NCBI RefSeq assembly: GCF_017565645.3
Contig: NZ_CP086136.1
Location: forward strand, 4,261,501-4,325,500
Origin: Bradyrhizobium barranii subsp. barranii
GTDB taxonomy: Bacteria > Pseudomonadota > Alphaproteobacteria > Rhizobiales > Xanthobacteraceae
Direction of reading: 5' to 3'
DNA: 64,000 nt
Below, one piece after another: positions 45,505 to 54,372 of this stretch. The position numbers were made by a program, and so were the translations under genes. A model generated the notes under the pieces. It worked only from the letters and a program-made list of their open reading frames with translations, made no database searches and was not told where the DNA came from. How positions within the stretch are numbered: the stretch's first letter is position 1; each line of letters starts with the position of its first letter.

Positions 45505-47114
45505 ATGAAGAAGAATAATTTGCTGGTGAGCGGCGTGGCGATTGCCTTGCTTGCGTCGAATGTAGCGTATGCCGAAGACAAGCCGGTTTCCGGAGGCGCG
45601 TTGCGGTGGGGCGTGACGACCGAGCCATCATGCTTCGATCCGCATTATTCGTCACAGCAGGCCGCGTTCTTCGTGGCCCGCAATTACATCGACTCGCTGA
45701 TCGCGAAGAAGGCGGATGGCACGTTCGCACCCTGGCTTGCGACCGAGTGGTCGATTTCGACCGACGGCAAGGAATACACATACAAACTGAGGGAAGACGT
45801 CGTCTTCCACGACGGCGAGAAGTTCGACGCTGCAGCGGTCAAGGCCAACTACGATTTCGTCAAGAAGCCCGAGACGCGGTCACCGCGGTCTCGCTGCTCC
45901 AGGCCTACGATCGTGCCGAAGTGGTCTCGCCCTATGTGGTCAAACTGGTGTTGTCGACGCCGGATTCGAGTTTCCTGGAGTCGACCTCGAATGTGAAGCT
46001 CGGCCTGATCTCGCCGAAATCGCTGGCGAAGGGTGATCTCTGCGGAGGTGGACGCGGGTTGGCCGGCACCGGACCGTTCGTGTTCGAGAGCTACACGCGC
46101 GGCCAGTCCGCGGTGTTCGCGCGCAACGCGGCCTATAATTGGGCGCCTGGCAATGCCGCGCATAACGGACCTGCTCATCTGGACCGCGTCACTCTCCGCT
46201 TCCTCCCCGAATATGCCGTTCGCACGGGCGCATTGACCTCGGGGCAGGTGGATCTGATCGAGGGCGTGCAGCCGACCGATGCGCCGCTGTTCGCGGAGCA
46301 GCCGGGCTTCAAGCTGCTGACCGGCCCGTCCGGCGCCAGCACGTCCTTCACCTTCAACATCAACTACACGCGCCCGCCGGCGGACGATGTTCGCGTGCGC
46401 CGCGCGCTGCGCGACGGTTTCGATCTGGAGCCGATCGTGAAGCAGGTCTATCTCGGCACCGTGCCGCGCGCCTGGTCGATCATCGGCCCGGCCAATCCCG
46501 CCTATAACAAGGCACTGGTCGGTTCCTGGGGCAACGACATTGCTGGCGCCAACAAGCTGCTCGACGAAGCCGGCTGGACTGGCCGCGATTCCGAAGGCTT
46601 CCGCACCAAGGACGGCAAGCGCCTCTCGATCGAGGTCGGCTATCCGCAGCCCTATGTGCGCGACAATCGCGACATCCTTATCCAGGGCGTCCAGGCGGCG
46701 TTGCGCAAGAATGTCGGCCTCGATCTCAACCTGCGCCTGATCACGGCGGGCGAATACGCCAAGAACAACGCCAACGGCACCTGGGTGATCTATCCCAATA
46801 CGGACAATCCGTCCGATCCTGCCCGCGAGCTCTGGGACATGCTGGGATCGAAGGGCTTCCTCTATTCCAACATTCCCAATCCAGACCAGGAGATCACGAG
46901 CCAGATCGACGAGTCGTTGCGGACGACCGATCCCGTCCGCAAGCGGCAGCTCACCGACGCGATTCAGAAGCGGGGTGTGGACCAGGCCTTCATCGTGCCG
47001 TTGTTCGCGCCGAGCTGGTTCCTGGCGGCGAAGAGCAACGTCAACGGTCTGGGCTTCGAGGCCGGCCTCGACTCGCCGTCCAGCGCCTACGATTTCTGGA
47101 TCGCGAAGAAGTAG
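45505..47114 (+). pseudogene. peptide-type (SBP_bac_5) binding protein, frameshifted near 45874
   Basis: Signal peptide MKKNNLLVSGVAIALLASNV ending at AYA, then PVSGGALRWGVTTEPSCFDPHYSS and the family motif YKLREDVVFHDGEKFDAAAVKANYDFV. After KKPET (45870-45878) the frame shifts. The continuation DAVTAVSLLQAYDRAEVVSPYVV and the rest, with GTGPFVFESYTRGQSAVFARNAAYN and C-terminal SAYDFWIAKK, run in the next frame to 47114. Restored length is about 536 residues, normal for the DppA/OppA class. It begins an operon with DppB-like and DppC-like permeases, the latter also broken. Confidence 0.85.
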
Positions 47115-47117
47115 GCC

Positions 47118-48035
47118 ATGTGGTCTCGCATCGTCTCCAGGCTGTTCACCAGCCTGGTGGTGGCCTGGGCGAGCGTGACAGCAACGTTTCTCGCGTTGCA
47201 TGCGCTGCCCGGCCGCATTCAGGACATCCTCGCCGGTGACGTCGAATATCCCGGTCTCCGTGAGGCGATCGCAGCCGAATGGGGCCTCGATCGCTCGTTG
47301 CCCGAGCAGTACGTCGAGTTCTTGTCGCGCATCCTCCGCGGCGATTTCGGCACGTCCTATGTGCTGCGCCAGCCGGTGATCGAGGTCGTCGGATCGCAGC
47401 TTCTGCCGACCGTCGAGCTTGCGCTCACGGCCGGCGTGCTTGCGATCGTGATTGCCGGCTTCATTGCGCTGCTGACTGCGGGGCGAGGGCGGTTCTCGCG
47501 CGAGCTGGCCTCGTTCGTCGAACTGGTGTTCGCCTCGACGCCCGTCTTCTGGCTCGGCATCCTCCTGCTGATGGCATTCTCGTTCAATCTGCGCTGGTTT
47601 CCGGTATCGGGCGCGGAGGGGTGGAATTCCCTCGTGCTGTCGGCGATCACCCTGGCATTGCCGACCGCCGGCCTGCTGACGCAGGTTCTGCGTGAAGCCA
47701 TGGAGAAGACGCTCGACCAGCCCTTCGTGACGACCGTGCGGTCGCGCGGCGTCGGCGAACTCGTCATTCGCTGGCGTCACGTGTTGCGGCACGCTCTTTT
47801 GCCGGCGGTGACGTTAGGCGGTTGGCTGATCGGCGGCCTGCTCGGCGGTGCGGTCATCACCGAGAAGGTGTTCGGCCGGCCAGGCCTCGGCACGGTAACG
47901 TTGGGCGCGGTGCTGACCCACGACGTACCGGTCGTGCTCACCGTCGTGCTGCTCGCAGCCTTCATCCACGTTGCCGCGTCCACGCTGCTCGACATCCTCT
48001 ATGTGCTGATCGACCCGAGATTGAGGGCCCAATGA
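47118..48035 (+). CDS. peptide-type ABC permease, DppB-like
   Basis: 305 residues: N-terminal membrane span, then a GLDRSLPEQYVEFLSRILRGDFGTSYVLRQPV periplasmic segment, about five more spans, and the coupling loop TVRSRGVGELVIRWRHVLRHALLPAVTLGGW followed by GGAVITEKVFGRPGLGTVTLGAVLTHD. All are DppB hallmarks. It lies 3 bp after the binding-protein stop and overlaps the next permease by ATGA. This gene is intact, but both neighbours are damaged, so the transporter as a whole is probably not functional. Confidence 0.9.
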   Translation: MWSRIVSRLFTSLVVAWASVTATFLALHALPGRIQDILAGDVEYPGLREAIAAEWGLDRSLPEQYVEFLSRILRGDFGTSYVLRQPVIEVVGSQLLPTVELALTAGVLAIVIAGFIALLTAGRGRFSRELASFVELVFASTPVFWLGILLLMAFSFNLRWFPVSGAEGWNSLVLSAITLALPTAGLLTQVLREAMEKTLDQPFVTTVRSRGVGELVIRWRHVLRHALLPAVTLGGWLIGGLLGGAVITEKVFGRPGLGTVTLGAVLTHDVPVVLTVVLLAAFIHVAASTLLDILYVLIDPRLRAQ

Positions 48036-48634
48036 CCGCGCCGTCGCATCGCTCCTTCGACACGGCCGTACCGCTCGAGGCCCCGCAAGACCTCGTTGGC
48101 TTCGAGGCGTCACATCTGGCTGCAATCGCTGTTCGGCGCCGTCTGCCGTTCGCGCTCGTCCTGTCCTTCGTCTTCGTCGCGCTCCTGATCGCGGCGTCGA
48201 TCGCGCCTTCGCTGTTCACGCACTTCGATCCGCTCGTCGGCGATTTCAGCGAGGGCCTGAAGCCGCCGGGCTGGGCGCATCTGTTCGGGACCGATCGGCT
48301 CGGCCGCGACGTCTTCGCGCGGACTGTCTTCGGCACGCGCTACTCGCTCCTGATCGGGTCCGGCGGTGTTGCGGTCGGACTCGGAGCAGGCATTGTCCTC
48401 GGCATCATCGCGGGCCAGCGCAATCGCATTCTGGATGAGGCCGTGTCGCGCCTGTTCGATATGCTGTCGTCATTTCCCGGCGTGCTGCTCGCCATGCTGA
48501 TCGTGACCTTCCTCGGCCAAGGCATGCTCAACATCGCCATCGCGGTCGGCATCGCCGGCATCCCGAAATTTGGTCGCGTGGTGCGGGCGCAGACTCAGCT
48601 GATACGCGATGCCGATTACGTGACGCACGCGGCC
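48032..48634 (+). pseudogene. peptide-type ABC permease, DppC-like, 3'-truncated
   Basis: About 200 residues of DppC-like sequence: N-terminal span, HLFGTDRLGRDVFARTVFGTRYSLLIG, LGIIAGQRNRILDEAVSRLFDMLSSFPGVLLAML, and GIPKFGRVVRAQTQLIRDADYVTHAA. Homology stops abruptly after VTHAA near 48634, before the coupling loop and last spans. The frame then runs 53 codons through unrelated sequence to 48793. The join looks like a deletion or rearrangement, not a point frameshift, because an unrelated gene fragment begins at once. No ATPase gene follows, so the dpp-type operon lost its end. Confidence 0.82.
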
Positions 48635-48636
48635 GA

Positions 48637-48822
48637 GGACTTTTTGAGCGACTACTCTCGGATCTCGCGTTTGCGCGAAGGGAGACGGACCGCCAGTTTG
48701 TCGCAGATCGCTTGGCGCACCACGGCATCGTTACCACCACAATTCGCCAAGCCTTGTTCGAATGGGCGGTGGTTCTCGATGATCCGGCGATGACACACAG
48801 GATCCGGCAGTTGCTGCCTTGA
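48637..48822 (+). pseudogene. orphan C-terminal gene fragment
   Basis: A 61-codon open stretch ending at TGA 48820-48822. It has protein-like composition (GLFERLLSDLAFARRETDRQ ... HHGIVTTTIRQALFEWAV) and no start. It is fused by rearrangement to the truncated DppC gene. I do not recognise the parent family. It marks the breakpoint at about 48635. Confidence 0.35.
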
Positions 48823-49539
48823 TTGGGCGCCCTCGCAAGCGTTCGCTTGCTGGCCGGGCTCTCGTGAACCGAGCCCTGTCCGGTCTCGGCCTTCCGGCTT
48901 CGATCCCTGACGCCAAGGTCCGCGCCAACCGGACGCGTGCGACGTTTGTGCTGAAGAGTATTTTCGAACGATGTGGACCTCGTTCGAACGAGAAACGAGT
49001 CGGAGGCAAAATCTGAGCTCACGACCAAACCGCATTAGTATCTGAGCCGAAAACGACGTGTGAAATGCCTTCTGGCAGGGCTGGCCGCAAACAGCCCATT
49101 AAGTTGCTCCTAAAGGCGGGGGCGGCGCTCCCGTATTGTCCCGAACCGGAAGGCAGCAAGCGCGCCCCTGTCAGCTCCTTGTGAACACTGTGTGCTTGGC
49201 GCGATCCTCTACTTTCGCTTCGGCCGCGCCGGTACAGCCTGCCTCTGGCGCTCGGGGCTGTCCGGTCGCTCTTCGACGCACGCGCTATACGATCTGTCTG
49301 CGGTCTTAACGCGACCTGAGCGATCAGGGGGCGGGCTGTATACAAGCCATGGCGCCTTCTTATGCGCGTTGCCAAAAGCTGATGCAGCAGACAAATCCAT
49401 TAGCCGCGTTTATGCGGCGAATATTTACTTCCAATTTTACTTCGCGAAATCCCGTCAATAGCCTTGAGCGCAATTGATCACATCGCAGCCGGTCAATGGC
49501 GATCGGTGCGGGCGTTCATCGTAACCAATGAGGGTTGCC
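48823..49539. other. gene-poor breakpoint region
   Basis: About 700 bp with only weak open frames, the largest being 65 codons at 48819-49016 (basic, start TTG, no motif). Composition drops in GC towards 49440, where the promoter of the polyamine-type operon should lie. It probably consists of remnants of the sequence that replaced the end of the dpp-type operon. Confidence 0.4.
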
Positions 49540-50886
49540 ATGCTTGACAGGGATAAGCGGACATCGACTTCCGATCCGGCGGGAACGGAAGTGAAGTCTT
49601 CGAAAAAGCTGAGCCGGCGCACGCTGTTGAGGGGTGCTGCGGCAGTTGCGGGCGCAGCTGTGGGTTCGGATGCGATCCGCGGATTCCCGACCATCTGGGC
49701 GCAGGAGATCAAGGACATTGAGCTCCGTCATGTCGGCGTCTCCTATTCGGTGGTGAAGGCGATCGGCGACCAGGCGGCCAAGGATCTCGGCTTCAAGGTG
49801 ACGATGCAGAACCTTGATACCTCCGCTGCCATCAATCGCTTCATAAGCCAGCCAAATACGGTCGATATCGCCGATCTTGAAGGCTGGCAGGCCAAACTCG
49901 CCGCCAAGCGCAGCGTGATCCAGGGCATCGAGGTCAAGAAAATCAAGGAGTTCGACAACATCCTGCCGATCTTCACCAAGGGCGAGATCGACGGTCACAA
50001 GATCCCGCGCCAGGGCGTTTCGCCCTACGAGGCGATGTATATCTCCAAGCCCGACTCCACCGATCTGCATGACGGCGTCACGGAATGGGCGACCTTCCTG
50101 CCGCAGGTCTACAACGCCGATTCCATCGGCTATCGGCCCGACCTTGTCGGCCATGAAGTAACCGAGTGGAAGGACCTGATCGATCCGAAGTTCAAGGGCA
50201 AGGCGGCGATTCTCGACGTGCCCGCGATCGGCATCATGGATGCTGCGCTCTGCTTCGAAAGCGCCGGGCTGATCAAGTACGGCAACAAGGGCAACATGAC
50301 CAAGGAGGAGATAGACTTTACCTGCAACAAGCTGATCGAGCTGAAGAAGCAGGGCCAGTTCCGAGCGACCTGGACCACCTTCGACCAGTCGGTGCAGTTG
50401 ATGGCGGCGGGTGAGGTGGTCATCCAGTCCATGTGGTCGCCGGCGGTCGCCGCCGTGCGCGTCAAGGAAATCCCCTGCGTCTACGCGCCGGTTAACGTCA
50501 AGAACGGCAAGGAAGGCTATCGCGGCTGGTGTAACGGCATGGGCCTGATGAAGCACCTGTCCGGCAAGAAGCTCGACGCGACCTACGAATATCTCAACTG
50601 GTATCTCTCGGGCTGGCAGGGCGGCTTCGTTGCGCGCTACGGCTATTACAGCCCGGTCCCGTCGACCGCGAAGAAGTTCCTCACACCGGCGGAATGGGCG
50701 TTCTGGTACGAGGGCCAGCCAGCGCCCGAGGTGGTCAACGATCCCTATGGCGTGCCGATGGAGCAGACCGGTACCAAGCGTGACGGCGGCTCGTTCCTGG
50801 ACCGCGTCAAGAACATCTCGTGCTGGAATACGCTGGACGAGGCCGCGTACATGAACAAGCGCTGGAACGATTTCAAGGTGGCCTGA
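49540..50886 (+). CDS. polyamine-type ABC substrate-binding protein (PotD-like)
   Basis: 448 residues with a Tat signal (SKKLSRRTLLRGAAAVAGAA). The mature part follows the SBP_bac_8/PotD pattern: ISQPNTVDIADLEGWQ, GVSPYEAMYISKPDS, a GHEVTEWKDLIDPKFKGKAA loop typical of PotD-like receptors, and ISCWNTLDEAAYMNKRWNDFK. ATG 49540 is chosen over ATG 49528 because GAGGG sits at the right distance before it. It leads an operon with two permeases and an ATPase. The molybdenum hydroxylase and amidase downstream suggest that the ligand is an N-heterocycle or amide rather than a plain polyamine. Confidence 0.87.
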   Translation: MLDRDKRTSTSDPAGTEVKSSKKLSRRTLLRGAAAVAGAAVGSDAIRGFPTIWAQEIKDIELRHVGVSYSVVKAIGDQAAKDLGFKVTMQNLDTSAAINRFISQPNTVDIADLEGWQAKLAAKRSVIQGIEVKKIKEFDNILPIFTKGEIDGHKIPRQGVSPYEAMYISKPDSTDLHDGVTEWATFLPQVYNADSIGYRPDLVGHEVTEWKDLIDPKFKGKAAILDVPAIGIMDAALCFESAGLIKYGNKGNMTKEEIDFTCNKLIELKKQGQFRATWTTFDQSVQLMAAGEVVIQSMWSPAVAAVRVKEIPCVYAPVNVKNGKEGYRGWCNGMGLMKHLSGKKLDATYEYLNWYLSGWQGGFVARYGYYSPVPSTAKKFLTPAEWAFWYEGQPAPEVVNDPYGVPMEQTGTKRDGGSFLDRVKNISCWNTLDEAAYMNKRWNDFKVA

Positions 50887-50962
50887 AACCTGCTTTCCGC
50901 GACCTGACGACGGCATCGGCGCGGTCGCGCGCCGATGCGAGAAGACCGAGTTCGAGGCCGAT

Positions 50963-51853
50963 ATGCAGCCGAGTTCAATTTCAACTCAAGCTCCGCCACG
51001 CGACAATCTCGCCGGCTGGCTCTATGTGTCGCCGCTGGTCCTGGTGCTCGTGCCGTTCTTCGTGGCGCCGATCTTGGTCGTGCTGGCGGCGAGCTTCTTC
51101 GCCACTGACGGTTTTGGCGGCCTCACGCCCGACTTCACGCTGGCGAGCTACATCGATGTGCTGCATTCGGCGCTGACGCTGAAGCTGTATCTGGCGACCA
51201 TCAAGTTCACGGTGCTGACCTGGATCTTCACGCTGATTATCGGCTTTTTTGTCGCCTATTTTCTGGTCTTCCACGTTCGTAATCAGCTGCTTGCGATCGG
51301 CCTGTTCCTGCTGTGCACGGTGCCGTTCTGGACCTCGAACATCATTCGGATGATCTCCTGGATTCCTCTGCTCGGCAAGGAAGGCCTGATTAACCAGGCG
51401 CTATTGGCGCTAGGCGTAATCCGCCAGCCGCTTGAGGTGTTGCTGTTCTCCGACCTTGCGGTGGTCATCGCCTATGTCCACCAGCTCACGATCTTCATGA
51501 TCGTGCCAATCTTCAACTCCATGGCGCGGATCGACAAGAGGCTGATCGAGGCCGCGATCGACGCCGGCGCCAGCCGTTTCGACATCATGCGTCTGATCGT
51601 GGTGCCGATGTCCAAGAGTGGCATCGCGCTCGGCACCATCTTCGTGGTCTCGATCGTAATGGGCGACTTCTTTGTGGTGAAAGTGATGTCCGGCGGCGGC
51701 TCGGCCTCGGTGGTCAGCGCGTTCTACGAGGACGTGGGCGTGCTGCAATATCCGACCGCGGCGGCGAGCGCTGTACTGCTGACTCTCGTGCTGGTCGCGA
51801 TCGTCTCGTTGATCCTACGTACGGTTGATATCCGGCAGGAGATCACGCGATGA
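50963..51853 (+). CDS. polyamine-type ABC permease, PotB-like
   Basis: 296 residues, about six spans. WLYVSPLVLVLVPFFVAPILVVLAASFF opens the protein; the periplasmic GFGGLTPDFTLASYIDVL and the coupling loop LIEAAIDAGASRFDIMRLIVVPMSKSGIALG are as in PotB. ATG 50963 has GAGG upstream. It overlaps the next permease gene by ATGA. It partners with the protein encoded at 51850 to form the channel. Confidence 0.92.
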   Translation: MQPSSISTQAPPRDNLAGWLYVSPLVLVLVPFFVAPILVVLAASFFATDGFGGLTPDFTLASYIDVLHSALTLKLYLATIKFTVLTWIFTLIIGFFVAYFLVFHVRNQLLAIGLFLLCTVPFWTSNIIRMISWIPLLGKEGLINQALLALGVIRQPLEVLLFSDLAVVIAYVHQLTIFMIVPIFNSMARIDKRLIEAAIDAGASRFDIMRLIVVPMSKSGIALGTIFVVSIVMGDFFVVKVMSGGGSASVVSAFYEDVGVLQYPTAAASAVLLTLVLVAIVSLILRTVDIRQEITR

Positions 51854-52741
51854 GCGCCGCTCTCGCCGACATGCCCGAAACGGCCGCGCCCGCGACCAGG
51901 AAGGCGATCGCACCGAGCAAGGGCGGCCGGCCCTGGACCTTCTACGTTCTTGCGACGCTATTCGGGTTCTACGTGATCGCGCTCTACGGGCCGATGTTCT
52001 GCATTTATGTCCTGTCGTTTCAGGATATCCGCGGCGGCCTCGTGTTCCCGATGAAGGGCCACTCGCTGCATTGGTTCGTCGATCTCTTCACGCAGGTGCG
52101 GACCGGCGACGTCAAGGGCTCATTCGACCGCTCGATCAAGCTTGCGGTCATCGTCACCGTGATCACAGTGGTGGTGTCCTTTCTGGCAGGGCTCGGCTTC
52201 CGCAAGCGCTTTCGAGGCGACACCGTCGTGTTCTACATGATGATTGGTAGCCTTGTTGCGCCCGGGCTGGTGCTCGGTCGTGGCACCGGCCTGCTGTTTC
52301 AGGCGCTCGGACTGAACGCCAGCTGGTACACCTCGGCGCTCGGCGCGCAGCTGTCCTGGACGCTGCCGTTCGGCGTGCTCGTGATGTTCGCGGTGATGTC
52401 GCGCTTCAATCACGTCTGGGAGGAAGCGGCCTATGATCTCGGCGCCAGTCGCTGGCAGTCGATCTGGCTGGTGATGATACCGGTGCTGGTGCCCGGCATC
52501 GTCGCGGTGGCGCTGTTCGGCTTTACGCTCTCCTACGACGAGTTCGCGCGCAGCCTCCAGACGGCGGGCTCGCTGAACACGCTGCCGCTGGAAATCTGGA
52601 GCATGACGCTGAAATGTCACCTCGCCCTCGCTCTACGCGCTCGGCACGGTGACGACCATCGTCTCATTCATCGTCATTGGCGCGAGCCTGGGCAGCATCG
52701 TGCTGATCCAGAAGAGGCGCGGCAGCAGCGCAAAGGGCTGA
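51850..52741 (+). pseudogene. polyamine-type ABC permease, PotC-like, frameshifted near 52613
   Basis: Six-span permease: YVLATLFGFYVIALYGPMFCIYVLSFQD, VVFYMMIGSLVAPGLVLG, and coupling loop EEAAYDLGASRWQSIWLVMIPVLVPGIVAVALFGFTLSYDEF. After LPLEIWSMTL the frame shifts at AAATGTCAC (52612-52619). Removing one A gives LNVTSPSLYALGTVTTIVSF and a normal end VLIQKRRGSSAKG at TGA 52739-52741. Unedited, the frame runs on into the ATPase gene and looks like a 668-residue permease-ATPase fusion, which I regard as an artefact of the indel. Without repair the last membrane span is lost. Confidence 0.85.
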
Positions 52742-52749
52742 GCTGGAAT

Positions 52750-53856
52750 ATGAAGAGCGATCGCGGTGATATCGAACTGGCTGGCGTCGGCAAGAGTTTT
52801 GACGGAGCGACCTACGTGGTCGACGGCGTCAACCTCAAGATCGCCGACGGAGCCTATTGCTGCTTCATCGGCCCCTCAGGCTGCGGCAAGACCACGATTC
52901 TGCGCATGATTGCGGGCCATGAGGACCCGACCGCGGGCGAGATCGTGATCGGTGGCCAGAACGTCGTGGGGCTTGCGCCGGCCCAGCGGCGCACGGCGAT
53001 GATGTTCCAGTCCTACGCGCTGTTCCCGCATCTCACCGTGCGCGACAACATAGCCTTTGCGTTGCGCGTGCGCGGGATGTCGAAGACCGATCGCCTGCGT
53101 GCCGCCGACGTCATGATCGAGAAGGTCCGGCTGACGCAATTCGCTGACCGCCTGCCGGCGCAACTTTCTGGCGGCCAGCAGCAGCGTGTGGCGCTGGCGC
53201 GCGCGGCGATCACAGAGCCGCGCGTGCTGCTGCTCGACGAGCCGCTCTCCGCGCTCGACGAGCAGCTACGCGTACAGATGCGCCAAGAGCTCAGGCGGAT
53301 GCAGCGAGAGCTCGGCATCACCTTCATCCATGTCACCCACACCCAGCTCGAAGCGATTGCGCTCGCCGATCTCGTGGTGGTGATGGAGCAGGGCAAGATC
53401 AAGCAGGCGGGGGCCGCACGCGACGTATACGCCCACCCGCACGACCGTTATGTCGCCGAATTCATGGGCGGTCAGAATGTGCTGTCGGGGCGGGTGGAGA
53501 AGGTCAACGGTGCAAGCTTTACACTCGCACAGGCCGCGCCTTCAGGAATCGAAGTGCCACTCCAGGCGCGCTCGACTGTCTCCGTGGGCGACAAGGTTGA
53601 TATCGCTGTGCGCCGTGACGACGTCGCGCTGGTCAGGCCGGGCCGGGAGTTACCGCCCGGCTGCAGCACGTCGCTGCCGAGCCGCGTGCTCGCGATCGAA
53701 TATCAGGGCTATTTCGTCAAGGTCATGCTCGACACCGGGCCGGACGACGAGTTCGTGGCTTATGTGCCGGAAAAGACCTTCTTCGCAGATCCGTTCATCG
53801 TCGGCGATGTCGTCATGGCCACATGGGCCACCGGCAGCGCACTTCCACTAGCCTGA
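52750..53856 (+). CDS. polyamine-type ABC ATPase, PotA-like
   Basis: 368 residues. Walker A GPSGCGKTT, FQSYALFPHLTVRDNIAFALRVRG, signature LSGGQQQRVALARAAI, Walker B LLLDEPLSALDEQLR, switch VTHTQLEAIALAD, and a C-terminal TOBE regulatory domain of about 120 residues (NVLSGRVEKVNG ... RVLAIEYQGYFVKVML). ATG 52750 lies 8 bp after the true permease stop and starts MKSDRGDIELAGVGKSF, where homology begins. It supplies energy to the PotB/PotC-like channel. Confidence 0.92.
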   Translation: MKSDRGDIELAGVGKSFDGATYVVDGVNLKIADGAYCCFIGPSGCGKTTILRMIAGHEDPTAGEIVIGGQNVVGLAPAQRRTAMMFQSYALFPHLTVRDNIAFALRVRGMSKTDRLRAADVMIEKVRLTQFADRLPAQLSGGQQQRVALARAAITEPRVLLLDEPLSALDEQLRVQMRQELRRMQRELGITFIHVTHTQLEAIALADLVVVMEQGKIKQAGAARDVYAHPHDRYVAEFMGGQNVLSGRVEKVNGASFTLAQAAPSGIEVPLQARSTVSVGDKVDIAVRRDDVALVRPGRELPPGCSTSLPSRVLAIEYQGYFVKVMLDTGPDDEFVAYVPEKTFFADPFIVGDVVMATWATGSALPLA

Positions 53857-53878
53857 AGACCCCATCGCGCACAGGAGT

Positions 53879-54370
53879 ATGACCGTGCAGATATCCTTCA
53901 CTCTCAACGACCGGCCAACCACCGTTGACGTCGAACCGGCGACGCTCGTCGCCGAGCTGCTGCGCGAGCAGCTCAATCTGACCGGCACGCATATCGGTTG
54001 TGACACCAGCCAGTGCGGGGCCTGCGTGGTGCATCTCGACGGCCTCCCGGTGAAGAGTTGCACGCTGCTCGCGCCTGCGCTCGACGGCGCGACGCTGCTG
54101 ACGATCGAAGGGCTGAGGAGTGAACCCGGCTCGAATCGGATGCATCCGATGCAGGAGGCGTTTCGCGAACATCACGGCCTCCAGTGCGGATTCTGCACGC
54201 CCGGTATGCTGATGACGGCGGTGGCGCTCGCCACTGAGAAGCCAACGCTGACGGAGGCGGACGTCCGCCACGGCCTCGAGGGCAATATCTGCCGTTGCAC
54301 CGGATACCAGAACATCGTCGTCTCAGTGATGGCCGGCGCTGCCGCCATGAACGCTGCCAAGGGAGAGTGA
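53879..54370 (+). CDS. molybdenum hydroxylase small subunit, [2Fe-2S] (CoxS-like)
   Basis: 163 residues with two [2Fe-2S] domains. The plant-type N-terminal cluster is in [12 protein letters not shown] with a fourth Cys in KSCTLL; the C-terminal cluster is in [10 protein letters not shown] and NICRCTGYQ. It passes electrons from the Mo site to FAD. It lies 22 bp after the ATPase gene and 2 bp before the large-subunit gene, so transport and oxidation are in one operon. Confidence 0.93.
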   Translation: MTVQISFTLNDRPTTVDVEPATLVAELLREQLNLTGTHIGCDTSQCGACVVHLDGLPVKSCTLLAPALDGATLLTIEGLRSEPGSNRMHPMQEAFREHHGLQCGFCTPGMLMTAVALATEKPTLTEADVRHGLEGNICRCTGYQNIVVSVMAGAAAMNAAKGE

Positions 54371-54372
54371 CC

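Noticed and set aside
45849..47792. 647-codon minus-strand open frame
   Set aside because: It is antisense to the peptide-binding protein and DppB-like genes and has no recognisable motif.
48819..49016. 65-codon open frame after the DppC break
   Set aside because: It starts with TTG, has no motif and lies in a rearranged region; too weak to call.
51850..53856. Genuine permease-ATPase fusion protein
   Set aside because: One extra A explains it; the correct permease end and a separate ATPase start are both visible.
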